Positions 7,620 to 9,316 of a stretch of 9,316 nt of DNA are shown piece by piece. The notes beneath the pieces were generated by a model. That model was not told the origin of the DNA and made no database searches. It worked only from the letters and a program-made list of their open reading frames with translations. Each line of letters starts with the position of its first letter. The stretch's first letter is position 1. The translations under genes and the position numbers were made by a program. Source of the DNA: an uncultured Nitrospina sp. (GTDB lineage: Bacteria > Nitrospinota > Nitrospinia > Nitrospinales > VA-1); the NCBI GenBank assembly GCA_913044145.1, contig CAJWOD010000043.1:1-9316 (forward strand), given 5' to 3'.

Positions 7620-8180
7620 TTAGCCAATGGCTTGCATAAATCGTTTGGTAATTTCTTCAGGAGTATGGGTTACCCGCCCAGTAGAGGGGTCGAAACAAGG
7701 TTTAACCTTGATAAGTAAAAAATTTGGTCCGGGTAATTCTTTTAATTTTAGAAATGCTAATTTTATTTCATCTTTTTTTTCAACCCTAATAGTATTTTTA
7801 TAACCCGAACTTTTCGCAACGTTTTCTAACTGCACCTTGCTTGAGAGTGATCTCTGATTTCCCGTTGACTCATATACCTCATTATCAATGACTACATGGA
7901 TCAGGTTTTTGGGTGCTTCCCCAGCAATCATGGCCAATGTACCCAAGGCCATCAGCACATTTCCATCACCATCAAAAATGATTACTTTCTTTTCAGGTTT
8001 GCATAAGGCAACCCCCAAACCAATTGAAGAGGCTAACCCCATCGACCCAATCATATAAAAATTGGCTTCACGATCCTTAAGGGCAAACGATTCACGGCAA
8101 ATAAAGCCGTTGGCATGAACCACTGGTTCGTCATCTTTTATAAGTGGCAACAACTCCTGAAATGCTTCAGTGCCTTTCAT
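7620..8180 (-). CDS. ThDP-dependent decarboxylase, PP-domain (beta) subunit, sulfopyruvate/phosphonopyruvate decarboxylase-like
   Basis: This is the cofactor-binding half of a two-subunit thiamine-diphosphate decarboxylase acting on a 3-substituted pyruvate. Its product would be sulfoacetaldehyde or phosphonoacetaldehyde. The protein is 186 aa from the ATG at 8180, chosen because AAGGG (8192-8188) sits 7 bases upstream; an in-frame TTG at 8198 is rejected. The ThDP/Mg motif begins with GDGN at 71-74 and ends with IDN at 98-100. NFYMIGSMGLASSIGLGVAL before it is typical of both ComE and phosphonopyruvate decarboxylase. EVYESTGNQ (101-109) and TGRVTHTPEE (167-176) lean towards phosphonopyruvate decarboxylase, while GSMGLAS leans towards ComE. 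The gene overlaps the PYR subunit gene by 14 bp in another frame, so translation is probably coupled. The same-strand exporter gene follows 36 bp later. Fold and cofactor are secure; the substrate is not. Confidence 0.88.
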   Translation of the reverse strand: MKGTEAFQELLPLIKDDEPVVHANGFICRESFALKDREANFYMIGSMGLASSIGLGVALCKPEKKVIIFDGDGNVLMALGTLAMIAGEAPKNLIHVVIDNEVYESTGNQRSLSSKVQLENVAKSSGYKNTIRVEKKDEIKLAFLKLKELPGPNFLLIKVKPCFDPSTGRVTHTPEEITKRFMQAIG

Positions 8181-8673
8181 CAAACAACCCTTTTTCAACG
8201 ATCAATGTGTAGGGCAATTTCTCTTCATAAATTTTCTTTTTTGCCTTTTTAAGAACCTCTGCATAATTTTCTTTATTGAGTAAGGAATACTCCATCCTTG
8301 CTGTTTGCAAAAGTTTCTTATCAATGTCACCCATAATAATATGTTCGGGGGCATCCTTCCCATCTTTTCCACGCCAACTCATAATCACCAGAATGGGAAT
8401 ATTATAAATTAAATTTAGCGAGGTGAACGCATTAAGGCTATAACCTAATCCCGAATTCTGCATAAGTAGAACAGGCATTGTTCCTGAAAGGTAGGCACCT
8501 GTACATAATCCTACAGCTGCATCTTCGCGTACCGCAGGAATATAGCGGGCTTCTTCTTGTCCTTCCAGTTCATAAATCAGTCCAGATAATAAAGAGCAGG
8601 GCACTCCAGTAAAAAATTTATAGCCCTCCTGGATTAAGCAGTTAATAAATGACTGGGATGTTAGGGGAAACAT
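8167..8673 (-). CDS. ThDP-dependent decarboxylase, PYR-domain (alpha) subunit, sulfopyruvate/phosphonopyruvate decarboxylase-like
   Basis: This is the pyrimidine-binding half of the decarboxylase whose other half follows immediately. From the ATG at 8673 it has 168 aa, the size of ComD. FTGVPCSLL (21-29) is the family opening. IPAVRED (45-51) carries Glu50, the expected ThDP-activating glutamate. MQNSGLGYSLNAFTSL (71-86) is the substrate-side signature shared by ComD and phosphonopyruvate decarboxylase. REDAAVGLCTGAYLSG resembles ComD, whereas WRGKDGKDAPEH (100-111) resembles phosphonopyruvate decarboxylase. The start at 8673 lies 10 bp after the epimerase stop, and family members begin about this far before FTGVP. 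An alternative ATG at 8715 has a better AGGG upstream but adds 14 residues with no family resemblance and overlaps the epimerase. The frame open to 8874 upstream is epimerase shadow. Confidence 0.87.
   Translation of the reverse strand: MFPLTSQSFINCLIQEGYKFFTGVPCSLLSGLIYELEGQEEARYIPAVREDAAVGLCTGAYLSGTMPVLLMQNSGLGYSLNAFTSLNLIYNIPILVIMSWRGKDGKDAPEHIIMGDIDKKLLQTARMEYSLLNKENYAEVLKKAKKKIYEEKLPYTLIVEKGLFDERH
8188..8192 (-). promoter_or_regulatory. Ribosome-binding site of the PP subunit, inside the PYR subunit gene
   Basis: On the minus strand AAGGG lies 7 bases before the ATG at 8180, within the last codons of the PYR subunit (EKGLFDERH). It settles the PP-subunit start and suggests coupled translation at near-equal levels. 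Confidence 0.6.
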
Positions 8674-8683
8674 ATTCAAACTT

Positions 8684-9316
8684 TTACCAATTTTGGATAT
8701 TTCGCTCGCCACCATATTCGCCCTGGAGCTTGTGAATGAGCTTAATATATTCTTTGATTGATTCTTCACCCTTGAATTCCACACCAATTTCTTTGGCAGC
8801 CTGATTTGACATTGGAACTCCTTCATCTCCCATAACACCTTCACACTCACCAAATGAATCAATGGTTTCGGCAATCATCTTCCCTAGAGTCAGGTTATGT
8901 ATATGACCATCAATAAGGTGATAAATTTTTCCTGCTGTCTCTGAATTACCTAATACACATTGAATGCCTTGAACTACAGAATCCACCGAAACATATTTTG
9001 TGCTTCCCTTTAGATCAACATTGTAATTCGTGGCCAGATAGTCAATTGTTTGAAACCATTCCGATTTATCAATTTGAGGGCGCACACCATAAATTGTTAC
9101 AGGACGCAAAATGGTGATATCAAATGCTCGACTTTTTTGGAATTGAAAACAAAATCCTTCTATAGAGTTTTTAATTGATCCATAAAGATTATGCGGACGC
9201 ACAGGATGATTCTCATCCATTGGATTATCTTTATTGACCGTGGGAAGCATTTCACCAAAAACAAGACAGGAGCTCATAAAAATAACTTGTTTTACTTTGG
9301 CTTTACGCGCTTCTTC
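8684..9316 (-). CDS. NAD-dependent epimerase/dehydratase (extended SDR), 5'-truncated by the window edge
   Basis: This is the C-terminal two thirds of an extended short-chain dehydrogenase/reductase, probably acting on a nucleotide sugar or similar alcohol/ketone. The frame stays open to base 9316. The first visible codons (EEARKAKVKQVIFMSSCLVFGE region) are the strand leading into the catalytic Ser motif, so the Met at 9277 is internal and about 90-100 residues with the GxxGxxG NAD site are missing. Counting from the edge, the catalytic pair is Tyr45 and Lys49 in LYGSIK, and LRPVTIYG follows as in UDP-sugar epimerases and dehydratases. KYVSVDSVVQGIQ and KIYHLIDG match the usual C-terminal substrate-domain positions. 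The exact reaction cannot be told from this part. It is the most upstream gene visible in the leftward operon, 10 bp before the PYR subunit, so it probably works in the same pathway. Confidence 0.88.
   Translation of the reverse strand, partial: EEARKAKVKQVIFMSSCLVFGEMLPTVNKDNPMDENHPVRPHNLYGSIKNSIEGFCFQFQKSRAFDITILRPVTIYGVRPQIDKSEWFQTIDYLATNYNVDLKGSTKYVSVDSVVQGIQCVLGNSETAGKIYHLIDGHIHNLTLGKMIAETIDSFGECEGVMGDEGVPMSNQAAKEIGVEFKGEESIKEYIKLIHKLQGEYGGERNIQNW

Noticed and set aside
8674..8874. N-terminal extension of the PYR subunit up to 8874
   Set aside because: The extra 67 residues overlap the epimerase coding sequence, lack family resemblance and are explained as a shadow of that gene.

Overview
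The window reads as a compact, AT-rich (roughly 40% GC by eye) chromosomal stretch of a Gram-negative bacterium. MiaB, a cytoplasmic NagZ-type glycosidase of peptidoglycan recycling and an MsbA-like ABC exporter fit that picture. There are no tRNA or rRNA genes, CRISPR arrays, insertion sequences or phage genes. The phylum cannot be fixed from the sequence alone. An environmental, possibly marine lineage such as Nitrospinota or a deltaproteobacterial relative is only a guess.

Left part (1-3330): the 3' portion of miaB (tRNA 2-methylthiolation) runs rightward off the left edge. It overlaps tail to tail by 7 bp with a leftward 481-residue protein of unknown function that has a possible winged-helix N-terminus. 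A 218-bp divergent intergenic region follows, with two short palindromes around a purine-rich block. It separates the unknown gene from a small rightward 83-residue hypothetical gene. A perfect inverted repeat at 3296-3316 lies where that small gene converges with the ketosynthase gene.

Middle part (3331-5840): a leftward beta-ketoacyl-ACP synthase is divergent from a rightward nagZ. The ketosynthase has an intact Cys-His-His triad but unusual active-site surroundings. The 132-bp gap between the two contains a 12-bp palindrome. NagZ is convergent with the next block.

Right part (5841-9316): four leftward genes are packed as one apparent operon. In transcription order they are a 5'-truncated NAD-dependent epimerase/dehydratase (extended SDR), the PYR-domain and PP-domain subunits of a split thiamine-diphosphate 2-oxoacid decarboxylase, and an MsbA-like half-size ABC exporter. 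The decarboxylase resembles both sulfopyruvate and phosphonopyruvate decarboxylase. Its subunit genes overlap by 14 bp, and the exporter begins 36 bp downstream. The most interesting reading, which is inference, is a C-P (phosphonate) or C-S (sulfonate) metabolite pathway linked to a sugar-modifying enzyme and an exporter, for example decorating a lipid or surface glycan. The genes that would settle this, such as PEP mutase or phosphosulfolactate synthase, would lie beyond the right edge.
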